Shown: one piece after another, positions 1 through 11,267 of the stretch | Layout of the letters: each line of letters begins with the position of its first letter | Numbering within the stretch: position 1 is the first letter of the stretch | From: Diadophis punctatus similis | Taxonomy: Eukaryota; Chordata; Lepidosauria; Squamata; Dipsadidae | NCBI GenBank assembly: GCA_023053685.1 | Contig: JALIGW010000001.1 | Span: 156,133,547 to 156,197,546, forward strand | DNA: 64,000 bases | Direction of reading: 5' to 3' | The notes under the pieces: model-generated | What the model was told of the DNA's origin: nothing | The model's input: the letters and a program-made list of their open reading frames with translations, nothing else | Database searches by the model: none | Made by a program: the position numbers and the translations under genes

Positions 1-839
1 GCCCCATGATATTTGTTTCACGTGACATAAAAATTCTTCCTTATAATTGTGCCAGACTTGCTTCAAGAAATATGGGTTATTTGGTTGGAATAGAGTGTTA
101 ATTTCAGAAGAGGTGACTTATAACTTACTTCCATTCTTTGGAGTATATGAACTTGCACTAATTTATATATTAAAGTTGGGTTGGCTTTAAGATTAAGATA
201 ATAAGATAATATTAAATGTTCAAGGATTGACAGAGGACAGTTGATCTTTCAAAAATTCTCCAATTTAGTCTCATTAAGATAAATTGGGTGAAGGTGAATA
301 AGGTGAAAATGATGAATGTTTAAAATACCCACCTCCATGTCCACTAACTTAAGTACAGATTTGTGTCTCTCTTCTTCTTTCGTATCTCTTTGTGCAATAA
401 TACTTTTGCTGCTGTAGCATCACATTAGTGATGATTTCCCAATGCAGCACTGGCATATATGCACATATGGCAAGAAAGCAGCAATTGATCTAAAAGTTTG
501 AAGGATTGCTAGCATAGTTAAATCGAGTCTGCAGAAACTCCATTTCCTGTCATCGGTATTTTGTAAAACAATATGATTCTTCATTGTCCTATTTCTGTAT
601 AATCTAACTGAGCGAAATTGCAAATCTTTGTTTCAGCATTTGACTTTATTAGTTTCTGATCAATATGTTTGAAAATATGCTTTGGAAAAACGCTATTTAT
701 CAACTTTAGTGACAGACTTGAGGGTCAGTCAAAGTATTTTTGTATGGTTTTATCATTCTCTAAATTAATAATAATAATTATTATTAAGCAGTTATCTGGT
801 TTTATATCAGCTGCAATGTTAGGAACAATGTTAGGACAA
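1..839. other. Single-copy-looking AT-rich DNA
   Basis: No coding exon, RNA gene or recognisable transposon is visible. A short near-palindromic ATA/TAT run lies at about 767-786. The longest open frames are under 75 codons and resemble nothing I know. Confidence 0.5.
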
Positions 840-847
840 GCATATTG

Positions 848-986
848 CAGTGGTGGGTTGCTCCCAGTTCTGCCCGGTTCTTAGAACCAGTAGTGGTGGT
901 GGCGGGAGACTCCCGCATGTGCAGAAGCATCGCGCGCGCAAGCGCGTGTGTGAACCAGTAGCAAACTAATTCAGAACCCACTACTG
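848..986. mobile_element. hAT-type MITE (139 bp) with 8-bp target duplication
   Basis: The ends are inverted: CAGTGGTGGGTT at the left and AACCCACTACTG at the right. The flanks 840-847 and 987-994 are both GCATATTG, an exact 8-bp target-site duplication, the size that hAT transposases make. The inside is CpG- and GC-rich with alternating CGCG and no coding capacity, so it is non-autonomous. It is closely related to the copy at 38859-39045. Confidence 0.88.
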
Positions 987-994
987 GCATATTG

Positions 995-2538
995 TGATGC
1001 TTTTTTCAAGTGTAAGCTTTTTTGAATTATTCTAATCTCTCTGCATTCTAATCAATGCCTGGGCATTTGCTAATTTTTCATGCTTTTTTAATATATATTT
1101 CAAAGGCTGTGTGGTGAACACCAACCAGAGTGCACAGTTCCATTGAAAGTCAAAGGCATGATAGCAAGAAGCGTTTGTGTAAGATAGCTATGGATTGAAA
1201 ACCCAGAAGAGTTGGTTTGTATTGTATGGCTTTCAGAAGTAGGATAACTATGGTAGATCTGGGACATCAACTCAGAGGATCCGTAGATTCCTTTTTTTCT
1301 TCTTCTTTCCTTACTGACTTTCATTCACATATTATATAGTCATTCGCTTGTATAAGGTATTTCTCTCTATGCACATATCTCTCAAAATACTACAGCTTGT
1401 GATACCACAGGCTATTTATTTAAAGTAAGGATTGGATTGCTGAATGTAATTGCATCTGCATTGAACTCATAGACTGTCATTGAGGGGAAAAGGAAGCAAA
1501 AGAACTAGGCCAATATTTCCATCTTGTACATGGAATTGCCCCTATGGAGGGTGTGCACCATCCCCAATAATTTGATACTCTAAATTGTATAGATAGCTAC
1601 TGGAAAAAGAATTGAATTTGCATTTTTATAGGTCTCTACCTATTTACCCCTCAGTTTGTTGTTGACGTGCAAGGCCACTGCCATAATCACACATGGCTTA
1701 ACACTGACTGGTACCAAATCTTGACAACTTCCGAGTTGCATCAATTGCTTCATTTGCAGAGATGGTAGCTTAATAACTTTTGTTCTACCCAGAAATTTAA
1801 TTTTCTAAATGAAATTAAAAATGGTATAGAATACACGACAACATTAAACTTGGTTTAAAATTAAATGACTGTCCTTTAAATAAAATGTAAGACTCTGCCC
1901 TAATAGAGATGGAATAACATAATAAAACTAATGATGTAGACACAGGGGCAGGCACAGGGCAAAATGGAGGGGGGGGGAATGAACAAGGAACCAAGGGAAA
2001 GAAAGCCTGCAGTTGGCTAATTGAAATAGGTTATTTTAGGAGTGGGGACAAGTATTTAGCCCTTGTGACTCAGTAAATTCTATTAGTGAATTAATAAAAG
2101 CTATAAATACTAGAGAAAATCTAACTTCATAGGGTCAGATTCTCAGCTGGTGCTAAGCAACATATGTTCTGCTTCAACAGTTGCAATGTCTCTCAAAAAA
2201 GAGGTAGTTAGAGCAATTAATCTGCTCTTAAAGTTCATAGACAACTTGGTTTGGGGATATTTTAATTTGGAAAATAAATAAAGAGTTTGACATGGATAAA
2301 TCAGTAGGCAGCCTCATATTTGACATATATAAATGGCAAATAAAGCAGCTGTCACTGAGGAAAGGGGACATACAGATTCACACATTGTTGATTTTGATGA
2401 AAACTGGTGTTAATCATAAACTGATCATGGGGATCTTTTAAAGTTTATTCATAAAATGTTTGCTGATGGTATATGTGGCATTTGACAATGTTAGAGCCCA
2501 GACTGGAACCCTGGCAAAGACTCTAAACCAGCCTACAG
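995..2538. other. Single-copy-looking DNA
   Basis: AT-rich sequence with a G run at about 1969-1978. I see no transposon ends, no splice-flanked exon and no long open frame. Confidence 0.45.
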
Positions 2539-2576
2539 ATGGGTGGGTGGATGGATGGGTGGATGGATGGGTAGAC

Positions 2577-2648
<72 letters not shown>

Positions 2649-2654
2649 GGATGG
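2539..2654. repeat. Compound (GGAT/GGGT)n - (GACA)n microsatellite
   Basis: GGGT/GGAT units pass through a single GATA into a nearly pure run of GACA up to about 2648, then GGAT again. GACA is one half of the Bkm (GATA/GACA) repeat type of snakes; see the larger array at 37428-38236. Confidence 0.95.
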
Positions 2655-3492
2655 AATTTTGCATTGTTTTATTTGCACACACTCTTAAGTGAATATGGAA
2701 AATATTGTATGTGTTTTCACTGGAATTTCTTTACTTAAAACTGATGAAGTTTTGAAAACAATCAAGGCTATTTTTCATTCAGTTTCTGTCTAGTATTAAT
2801 CCTATAGCAATAGCATCTTTTTTTGTGTGTCTGTGGCATCAGAGGTAAGCATTTTCAGCATCTCTGAAAAATTCAAATTTATTCTGCTCTCTGAGATATG
2901 TGTGTTTGTGTGTATGAGTATACACAAACTCACTAAACATTTTCTCTAGGTTGTTGCACCTTAGTAGATTAGTTTTCAAAATTAATTACTAATTTTCTAA
3001 TTACTTAGGAAAATGTAACTAATAGCATGCAGATACTTGGAAAGCAATAAAATCTGTAGTGTGAATTTAGCAATCACATACAGGGCCAATGTATTTATAT
3101 TCTTATTTCTAGTAAAACCATAAAATGTGGCTTGATTAAATGAAATATGTGGTTTTACTGGTCTTCCACTAGGCCACATATCTAGGTAGGGATTAATCTT
3201 ACATTGAGTATGTGAATCTGGATATGTGGAATTCCCCCCCTCCCATTGGTTGTAGTTGGATACAACATTGACCAGTTGGAATCTTGAAGATCTGCCCTCT
3301 GATCAATCCTTAGGAGATTCCCAATGTATATACTTCACAGTGAAATGTCACTGTTAAGGTCACAGTTCAATGAAGTCAAAGAAATATTTGGCAGATATGA
3401 TTTGATATGATACAACGGAATCTCTGCTTTGTATCCAGAAGATGCCTGTCAAAATTCCTTGAATCTTTCAGAAGGAGGGGGGGGAAGCTATG
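2655..3492. other. Single-copy-looking DNA
   Basis: AT-rich, with a short TG-rich patch near 2900 and a C run at about 3234-3240. No gene or transposon recognised. Confidence 0.45.
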
Positions 3493-3500
3493 GTCTAGAA

Positions 3501-5036
3501 CCGTGGTGGCGAACCTATGGCACGCGTGCCACAGGTGGCACGTGGAGCCATTTCGGCTGGCACGCCACGGGTCCGGCACATTCTACTTCCGGGTTTCTGG
3601 CGCGCATGTGCAGAGCTGCTAGAGCTACCCGAAGCAGAAGGAGGAGGGGCGGTTGCGCAGGCTGGGCGGCTCGCGTAACCGCTCCCTCCTCCTTCTGCTG
3701 CCAGCCTCATGTTCCTGCTTCTGCCCGGAGTGCCAGGCTTGGAGCAGAAGGAGGAGGGGGCAGTTGCGCGAGCCGCCCAGCCTGCGCAAGCGCCCCCTTC
3801 TCCTGCTCCAAGCCTCGCACTCCGGGCACCAGCCGGAACGTGAGGCTGACAGGAGAAGGAGGAGGGAGCGGTTATGCGAGCCGCCCAGCTTGCGCAAGCG
3901 CCCCCTTCTCCTGCTCCAAGCCTCGCACTCCGGGCACCAGCCGGAACGTGAGGCTGACAGGAGAAGGAGGAGGGAGCGGTTACGCGAGCCGCCCAGCTTG
4001 CGCAACCGCCCCCTTCTCCTGCTCCAAGCCTCGCACTCCGGGCACAAGCCGGAACGTGAGGCTGACAGGAGAAGGAGGAGGGAGCGGTTACGCGAGCCGC
4101 CCAGCCTGCGCAACCGCCCCCTTCTCCTGCTCCAAGCCTCGCACTCCGGGCACAAGCCGGAACGTGAGGCTGACAGGAGAAGGAGGAGGGAGCGGTTACG
4201 CGAGCCGCCCAGCCTGCGCAACCGCCCCTCCTCCTTCTCCTGCCAGCCTCACGTTTCGGCTGGTGCCCGGAGTGCGAGGCTTGGAGCAGGAGAAGGGGGC
4301 GGTTGCGCAGGCTGGGCGGCTCGCGTAACCGCTCCCTCCTCCTTCTCCTGTCAGCCTCACGTTCCGGCTTGTGCCCGGAGTGCGAGGCTTGGAGCAGGAG
4401 AAGGGGGCGGTTGTGCAAGCTGGGTGGCTCGCGTAACCACTCCCTCCTCCTTCTCCTGTCAGCCTCACGTTCCGGCTTGTGCCCGGAGTGCGAGGCTTGG
4501 AGCAGGAGAAGGGGGCGGTTGCGCAAGCTGGGCGGCTCGCGTAACCGCTCCCTCCTCCTTCTCCTGTCAGCCTCACGTTCCGGCTTGTGCCCGGAGTGCG
4601 AGGCTTGGAGCAGGAGAAGGGGGCGGTTGCGCAAGCTGGGCGGCTCGCGTAACCGCTCCCTCCTCCTTCTCCTGTCAGCCTCACGTTCCGGCTTGTGCCC
4701 GGAGTGCGAGGCTTGGAGCAGGAGAAGGGGGCGGTTGCGCAGGCTGGGCGGCTCACGTAACCGCTCCCTCCTCCTTCTCCTGTCAGCCTCACGTTCCGGC
4801 TTGTGCCCGGAGTGCGAGGCTTGGAGCAGGAGGAGGAGGGGGCGGTTACACGTGCGCAGTAGATGTGCGCATGCGCGGTGCGGGCGCGTGCGTGGTGCAG
4901 GCGCGTGCATGTAGGTGTGGGTGCACATGCGCAGGGGGGGTGCGCATTGCATTTTGGGTAGTGGCACGTGGGAGCGCTGGTGGGTGTGCGCGCGCCTATT
5001 TTTGGCACGCCGAGAGAAAAAGGTTCGCCACCGCTG
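3501..5036. mobile_element. Expanded hAT-type element with internal flip-flop 108-bp array
   Basis: Terminal inverted repeats CCGTGGTGGCGAACC and GGTTCGCCACCGCTG are bounded by an exact 8-bp duplication, GTCTAGAA, at 3493-3500 and 5037-5044. The interior is not a transposase gene. It is a very GC-rich array of 108-bp units (3612-4840, listed separately). The right arm, 4850-4990, is CpG-rich with GTGCGCATGCGC-type motifs. Long open frames of 299, 522 and 477 codons cross the array on both strands because 108 is divisible by three, so any open frame stays open with a 36-residue period. They are not evidence of a protein. Confidence 0.88.
3612..4840. repeat. 108-bp tandem array that inverts twice
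   Basis: The same landmark (the CG that precedes CCCCCTTC) recurs at 3791, 3899, 4007, 4115 and 4223, exactly 108 bp apart. From about 4230 to 4840 the reverse complement of the unit repeats with the same period, for example the GAGGCTTGGAGC landmark at 4276 and 4384. A leading part unit at about 3650-3740 also has the second orientation. The switches lie near 3750 and 4230. Units differ by only a few substitutions. The arms are complementary over roughly 500 bp, so one strand or a transcript could fold into a long hairpin. Confidence 0.9.
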
Positions 5037-5044
5037 GTCTAGAA

Positions 5045-5321
5045 GCTTATTTATTATCAACAATTCTAGGTCTGACAGCCCAATGACTTGCAGTCGATGT
5101 GGGCATCAAAACACCTAATCAGGCTAACTGTTTCCCCTTGATCACATGGCATTGGACTTTCCTAATCCATATTTAGACCTTTTTAAGCAGAACTTTAAAG
5201 TCAGGGCCAAAGCAGTGAAAAACCAAATCATATGACCAATTCAACTTTGTTTAATCAATTCCTGGGAGAGGTACCATAACTTAGGAAGGATGTCAGAAAT
5301 GCATGCTATTTGTGAAATCAA
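5045..5321. other. Single-copy-looking DNA
   Basis: Nothing recognised between the hAT-type element and the next microsatellite. Confidence 0.4.
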
Positions 5322-5430
5322 TCCTCCTCCTCCTCCTCCTCCTCCTCCTCCTCCTCCTCCTCCTCCTCCTCCTCCAACTCCAACTCCAACTCCAACTCCA
5401 ACTCCAACTCCAACTCCAACTCCTCCTCCA
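5322..5430. repeat. (CTC)n followed by (CCAACT)n microsatellite
   Basis: A pure CTC run to about 5375 turns into eight or so CCAACT hexamers and ends in CTCCTCC. The hexamer can be derived from two CTC-type triplets, suggesting growth from the trinucleotide array. Confidence 0.95.
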
Positions 5431-5802
5431 TCTATTCCATCAATTGCTTAATTGTGCTAAAAATCCATAGTGGGAAATGAACAAGGGAAAAGACAGCTTC
5501 CTATTTCTATGCTACCCACAAATATTAAAGTGATATCAAATTATAATTGAATATATTATGGGAACAGTAGACATGGATATACTTTTATTAGAATTTTCAG
5601 ATAACGATACAGTTCTAAGAAGTGGAATGAAATTATTCATCCTCCCCACCACCGAGTGACATCATTGGGAACTTGCTCTCATGAACCATCAAGCTCTATC
5701 TTTGTGGCTTTGCCTAAAATGCCTAATAATGCATTATAGCTTTTTAATTTACTCATGTACTATTCAAAAAACCAAGCTGTTGAATTCTTCAGAATTGTTA
5801 TT
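5431..5802. other. Single-copy-looking DNA
   Basis: AT-rich, no gene or transposon recognised. Confidence 0.4.
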
Positions 5803-6058
5803 AGAATAGAATAGATTAGAATTCTTTATTGGCCAAGTGTGATTGGACACACAAGGAATTTGTCTTTGGTGTATATGCTCTCAGTGTACATAAAAAGACA
5901 AGATACATTCATCAAGAATCATAAGATACAACACTTAATGAAAGTCATAGGATACAAATAAGCAATCAATCATACTAGGAAGCAATCAATATAAATCGTA
6001 AGGCTACAAGCAACAAAGTTACAGTAATGCAGTCTAAGTGGGAGGAGGTGGATGAATA
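5803..6058 (-). mobile_element. CR1/Rex1-like LINE, 3' end only (copy A1)
   Basis: Read on the minus strand, this ends in CACTTGGCCAATAAAGAATTC followed by a short TCTATTC-type tail, the same 3' end as copies at 7208 and 20028. Only about 250 bp of 3' untranslated region remains, so it is strongly 5'-truncated. The imperfect ATTCT tail lies at 5803-5821. Confidence 0.85.
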
Positions 6059-6127
6059 GTACACAAATATATCATTATTAAGCATAATAATAAATATCTT
6101 TGGCCAATACACCAACTTTTATAATAA

Positions 6128-6308
<181 letters not shown>

Positions 6309-6960
6309 ATGTATGAGAATCACTGTGCAGTTTTACTCCTTTTCATTCCTTATATCACACTTGCTTTTCAGCTGAACTACTTGCTCAGAGACAAACTTGC
6401 TCATTTCTGATTATTCTCTTTCACAGGATAATTTTGCTTATTTAATAAGATCAAAGAATGAAGTCAGGCATGAGTTCAGGAAAGGTCACAGCATGTTCTC
6501 AAAGTATATTAACTACAGTTCAGGCTGGCATCACTTGACCTCTAGGAAGACAAAATTAAGCTGCAAAACAGTAAATATTTTTAGTAGCGCTTTATTACAT
6601 GCAGGGCAATTTACAGGGAATGAAGGCTATAGAAAAGCTTTCAGCAATGAAATAGAAATGCTTACATTTTTTTAAAAAAAAATCATGCCTTGCTAGCTGG
6701 CTTTAAAATTGATTCCAGTCAAGGTTAATGGGAAGCTGCTAATGAAGGGACATGCTCCATAACTCTGCATCTTGCCTCACTTATATCCCACCAAATTTAA
6801 TACTTTTTGCTACTACTATTGATAATTTTATTTAGAAAGTTGTGAATGTTGCTTTAAGGTTGACATATCCTAACCCTGCAAAGTTTCATACTGATAATTC
6901 CTGATTCAGAAATCCAAAGAAGCTTTTACTCACTACTGCATTTTCAGTATAGAATAGAAT
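6309..6960. other. Single-copy-looking DNA
   Basis: Contains a 92-codon open frame at 6397-6675 (+) without recognisable similarity. The last 15 bases are AGAAT-type repeats abutting the SINE tail. No gene supported. Confidence 0.4.
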
Positions 6961-7200
6961 AGCAATAGCAATAGCACTTAGACTTATATACTGCTTCATA
7001 GTGCTTTATAGCCCTCTCTAAGCGGTTTACAGAGTCAGCATATTGCCCCCAACAAGCTGGGTCCTCATTTTACCGACCTCAGAAGGATGGAAGGCTCAGT
7101 CAACCTTGAGATGGTGAGATTTGAACAGCCGAACTGCAGCTAGCAGTTAGCTGAAGTAGACTGCAGTGCTGCACTCTAACCACTGCGCCACCTCGGCTCT
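6961..7200 (-). mobile_element. tRNA-derived SINE, near full length
   Basis: On the minus strand it begins AGAGCCGAGGTGGCGCAGTG, passes a tRNA-like box A (GTGGCGCAGTGGTTAGAGTG) and a box B-like GTTCAAATC region (here GTTCAAATCTC), and ends with TATATAAGTCTAAGTGC and repeated TATTGC units. Related copies are at 23210 and 39343, with a fragment at 62662. It lies directly beyond the 3' end of the LINE at 7208-8719 and has the same orientation. RNA polymerase III promoter function is inferred from the boxes. Confidence 0.85.
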
Positions 7201-7207
7201 ATATTTG

Positions 7208-8719
7208 TAGAATAGAATTCTTTATTGGCCAAGTGTGATTGGACACACAAGGAATTTGTCTTTGGTGTATATGCTCTCAGTGTACATAAAAAGAAAAGAT
7301 ACATTCATCAAGAATCATAAGATACAACACTTAATGATAGTCATAGGGTACAAATAAGCAATCAAATCATACTAGGAATCAATCAATATAAATCGTAAGG
7401 ATACAAGCAACAAGTTATAGTCATACAGTCATAAGTGGGAGGAGATGGATGATAGGAACGATGAGAAGATTAATAGTAACAGTAATGCAGCCTTAGTGAA
7501 TATTTTGACAGTGTTGAGGGAATTATTTGTTTAGCAGAGTGATGGCATTCGGGAAAAAACTGTTCTTGTGTCTAGTTGTTCCGGTGTGCAGTGCATCGTT
7601 TTGAGGGTAAGAGTTGAAACAATTTATGTCCAGGATGCGAGGGGTCAGTAAATATTTTCACAGCCCTCTTTTTGACTCGTGCAGTATACAGGTCCTCAAT
7701 GGAAGGCAGGTTGGTAGTAATTGTTTTTTATGCAGTTCTAATTATCCTCTGAAGTCTGTGTCTCTCTTGTTGGGTTGCAGAACCAAACCGGACAGTTATA
7801 GAGGTGCAGATGACAGACTCAATAGTTCCTCTCAGCAGCTCCTTGGGCAGTTTGAGCTTCCTGAGTTGGTGCAGAAAGAACATTCTTTGTTGTGCTTTTT
7901 TGATGACGTTTTTGATATTAGGTGTCCATTTTAGGTCTTGAGATAAGATAGAACCTAGAAATTTGAAGGTCTCTACTGTGATATTGATACTGTGTTGTCT
8001 AGTATTGTAAGAGGTGATAGTATGGGAGGGTTTTTCCTAAAGTCTACCACCATTTCTACGGTTTTGAGTGTGTTCAGTTCCAGATTGTTCCGCTCGCACC
8101 ACGAGGCTAGTTGTTCAACCTCCCATCTGTATGCAGATTCATCATTGTCTCGAATGAGATCAATCACTGTTGTATCACCTGCAAACTTCAGTAGTTTAAC
8201 AGAGGGATCGTTTGAGATGCAGTCATTGGTATATAGAGAGAAGAGAAATGGAGAGAGCACACAGCTTTGGGGGGGCCCTGTGCTAATTGTACAGGTATCT
8301 GATGTGATTCTACTTAGCTTCACCTGCTGCTTCCTATCTGTTAGGAAGCTTATGATCCACTTACAAGTGTGTTCAGGTACCATTAGCTGGTTTAGTTTAG
8401 TTAGAAGAATGTCTAGAATGATGGTATTGAATGCTGAACTAAAGTCTACAAAGAGGACCCTTGCGTAGGTCTTTGGAGATTCAAGATGTTGTAGGATGTA
8501 GTGCAGAGCCATATTAACAGCATCATCTGTCAATCTATTTGCTCGGTATGCAATGGTTTTCAGGTGGGACAGCACTAGCCTTTCAAAGGTTTTCATAACT
8601 ACAGATGTTAGAGCAACTGGTCTGTAGTCATTCAGTTCCTTGATGGAGGGCTTCTTCGGCACTGGGATGATAGTAGAGCATTTGAAGCAAGAAGGAACAT
8701 CCAATATGCTCCTAACAGT
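7208..8719 (-). mobile_element. CR1/Rex1-like LINE, 5'-truncated (copy A2)
   Basis: This is the longest copy of the family whose 3' end is GGCCAATAAAGAATTCTATTC. Minus-strand translation gives much of the reverse transcriptase (7973-8704) and then, after frameshifts, the C-terminal region (for example LRKLKLPKELLRGT-type sequence near 7850) and about 450 bp of 3' UTR. The 5' truncation coincides with the (CCTT)n array at 8720, so the copy is flanked by simple repeat at both ends. Placement in the CR1/Rex1 group rests on recognised motifs such as DYRPVALTS and [10 protein letters not shown]. Confidence 0.88.
7973..8704 (-). pseudogene. Reverse transcriptase fragment of CR1/Rex1-like LINE
   Basis: A 243-codon open stretch encodes the finger and palm blocks of a non-LTR reverse transcriptase, the enzyme that copies LINE RNA at the target site. 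Visible blocks in order: DYRPVALTS (residue about 26), the block A aspartate in [10 protein letters not shown] (about 85), block B as [10 protein letters not shown], and block C as FAGDT (about 175). In active enzymes block B is normally PQG and block C has two aspartates (FADD). Here they read PQS and FAGD (codon GGT where GAT is expected), so the active site is lost. The frame also breaks before the expected C-terminal region. A dead retrotransposon gene, not a host gene. Confidence 0.85.
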
Positions 8720-8844
8720 CCTTCCTTCCTTCCTTCCTTCCTTCCTTCCTTCCTTCCTTCCTTCCTTCCTTCCTTCCTTCCTTCCTTCCTTCCTTCCTTC
8801 CTTCCCTCCCTCCCTCCCTCCCTCCCTCCTTCCCCTTCCCTTCC
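8720..8844. repeat. (CCTT)n - (CCCT)n microsatellite at LINE 5' junction
   Basis: About 20 CCTT units followed by CCCT units and a degenerate TCCCC tail. It starts within a few bases of the last recognisable LINE base, so either the LINE inserted next to it or it grew at the junction. Confidence 0.95.
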
Positions 8845-10911
8845 AAAATAATTTGAAACTGTTTGGAGTCTAAAGAGAGAGGCAAAGCAAAAGAACAAGG
8901 GTTTTGCATTCATTATGGACAGAATCAATCTGGGAAGAAGAAAACATGGCATAAATGAACTGTTTAAAAATGGCATCCCTATAATGCATACAAAGCCTGA
9001 ATTTACAGTGTTGTTTATTATATAATTATCAATCCATAGTATCCTTCTGCACCTTAGTAAAGCAAAGTTATGCAACTGGATAAGAAATCAAATAAACAAT
9101 TCGTTGCTGTTGTTGTTTTCTTTTTTCCAAAAGAAAGAAGTAAACTGTATGGTAAAGAAGAATGAACCTTCCTTCCTGTTTTTTTTTTAATTTTTTAATT
9201 TTAGTACTTAACTCCTGGTGGCCACTTATCTATTGCTATAAAAGAAGGCAAAAGAAGGCATAGAATTGCAAATTTCACAAAGAAGCCGTTCTAATATTTA
9301 TCTATAAATCAAAATTTAAATATGTATATTTATTGATTTTGATTAATTGGGAGAGTTAAGAGAGAAATGCTTTTCACTACAATGTCATCTTATGTGTTTG
9401 CTCAGCTTGTCCAGATGTTGGGAGTGGATGGGCAGTTTTAAGGATTCTCTTTAGTTTTCCTTTTGACGGTTCTTGATGTTTAAAATGGACTTGGACTGCT
9501 TTTTAAATAGAGAACTGCTGCTTGTACAGTGAGAAACAAATCCACCCCTCTCCCCTTGTCTGGCTACTTTAGCAATGTTCAAAAGTCACATCAAGAGTAC
9601 CTGTGAGATTGGCACAAGAATGTACTCTTCACAGAATATCAACTGCAATACGGTGTTTTGCATTTCTGCATCAATTCAGCTGCTTGGCAGGTCTCTGATT
9701 TTCCCCACGAGCTGTTTTGCCAACAGAGGAGACTTTGTTCTAATCCTCTTCAGGGGCTGAGAGAACCTACCACATTCCCCAGAGCAGGGAAAAATATTCT
9801 AGAAAGCTCTCCAAGATACCCTTGGGAGAAGACAGAAAGAGGTGAGTGCAGCTGCCCTTTGGGTCTTCCCCCCCTTCTGTTTAGCATTAGAGTATTTGAA
9901 ATATTCTATTTTATAAAAGCCAAAGGCTTAAAATATGGCATTTGTACACATCGTTCTTTCCATTCAGTGCTCATCATATTGACAGGAATTGCTTCAACTC
10001 AACAATTTCATCAATGCGCTCAGGATTGTTTGTAGGTGGCATCCTCAGGGCAGATTCCACTCTCCTCTAAGAATCAGGTTTGGTCAAAAATTCCATTATT
10101 GTTTTTTAAAACATATCCCAGGTGCACTCAAATTCCACTCCCCTGCCTGTTGTTTTCTTCTCCCTTCTTTCCACTCCCTTTCCCCACCCTAGCAAGTATT
10201 CTTGCCTTTCTTTTCTTTTGTCTCTCCTGGCCTAAAGAGAAATGCCTGAAATGTGCAGAACCAGACCTTTGCCATCATCTTCGACAAGGCGCTGTCGTTT
10301 TATGGGATTAACCTCCCGATTCCAGCTGCCCTTTGCTGTAATACAGGTCTGAAGACACGTAGCAAGGAGGGTGGCAACAATGCCAGGGCTGCAGTGCAGC
10401 ACTGACAGCTGTAGAATTGCATCTATTGATTGTGGGGTAAAGGAGAATGTTTCATCAACCTTTAATTGAGCCAATTTCTAAATGGAATAGGGTTAGGGCA
10501 ACAGCAAGTCTGTGAGGAAAAGAAGATATCTATTCTGAGCTGAAAAGGAAGGGCCATCATGAAAGGTTTGTCATAAGCAAGCCACAGGTTTAATCATGCT
10601 ACAGGATTTGTGGGGTGAAGAATCTGTTCACTAGATTCTCAATGCGTGTGTATCTGTGTGCGAGAGAGAGAAAGAATGTGCTATGGTGGGGTGAGAGACA
10701 CAAACAGGAAAATTAACTTGACATATCCTGATCTTTCTATACCAAGGATCCAATGGTCTTATTTCTTCCAGGCTTCATTTTGTTGTTACGTGTGTTTAAA
10801 TATTCCATATGACAATAGCTGAAATTATCTAGATTCTGAAAGAAGCTAGGCAAATCTTAAAGATCGTAACAAATTCTGGACTAATTGGTATGCTGACATT
10901 GATTGGAAGTT
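8845..10911. other. Single-copy-looking DNA
   Basis: No transposon ends or exon recognised. An open frame of 125 codons at 9658-10035 (+) has no recognisable motif. An 18-base string at 9985-10002 is identical to one just upstream of the CR1 copy near 11578 (see findings). Confidence 0.4.
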
Positions 10912-10927
10912 CACTGAATGACTTTTC

Positions 10928-11090
10928 TTTTTTTTTAAAAAAAATAATTTTTATTGAATTGTTTTAAAATATAAAAAACACATTTATTTTTCTCTCTTTT
11001 TTCCTTTTTTCCCTTTTTTCTCTCTAGTGTATGTTATATTGGTTTTTTTTAGGTTAGGTTATATTGTTTATGTTATTGTATATTTCTATA
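10928..11090 (-). mobile_element. L1-type 3' fragment with 16-bp target duplication
   Basis: The insert is flanked by exact copies of CACTGAATGACTTTTC at 10912-10927 and 11091-11106. At its left edge is a T-rich stretch (poly-A on the minus strand), preceded on the minus strand by AATAAA-like signals and a G/A-rich polypurine patch. A long target duplication plus poly-A indicates L1-type target-primed insertion with heavy 5' truncation. Which family is uncertain because only about 160 bp remain. Confidence 0.75.
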
Positions 11091-11142
11091 CACTGAATGA
11101 CTTTTCATGACCAACATGAAGTTCAGGTATCAATCTTGGGAA

Positions 11143-11267
11143 AGAATAACAGAATAACACAGTTGGAAGGGACCTTGGAGGTCTACTAGTCCAACCCTCT
11201 GCTCAAGCAGGAAATCCTGTACCATTCCAGACTAATGGTTGTCCAATCTCTTCTTAAAAATATCCAG
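11143..11267 (-). mobile_element. CR1 LINE 3' fragment (copy B1)
   Basis: Minus-strand match to the CR1 3' end: AATAACAGAATAACACAGTT, the ACCTTGGAGGTCTACTAGTC segment, and GGTTGTCCAATCTCTTCTT, in the order seen in the fuller copies at 11592-12661 and 49933-51262. Strongly 5'-truncated. Confidence 0.82.

Noticed and set aside
3495..5063. 522-codon minus-strand and 477-codon plus-strand open frames
   Set aside because: They consist of 36-residue repeats created by the 108-bp tandem array inside a MITE; both strands and several frames are open at once.
6961..7200. Functional tRNA gene
   Set aside because: Box A and B are present but the sequence does not fold as a tRNA and is followed by a SINE body and TATTGC tail.
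8720..8844. CCTT array as part of the LINE
   Set aside because: Same array type occurs at 34020-34145 without a LINE; adjacency may be coincidence at the truncation point.
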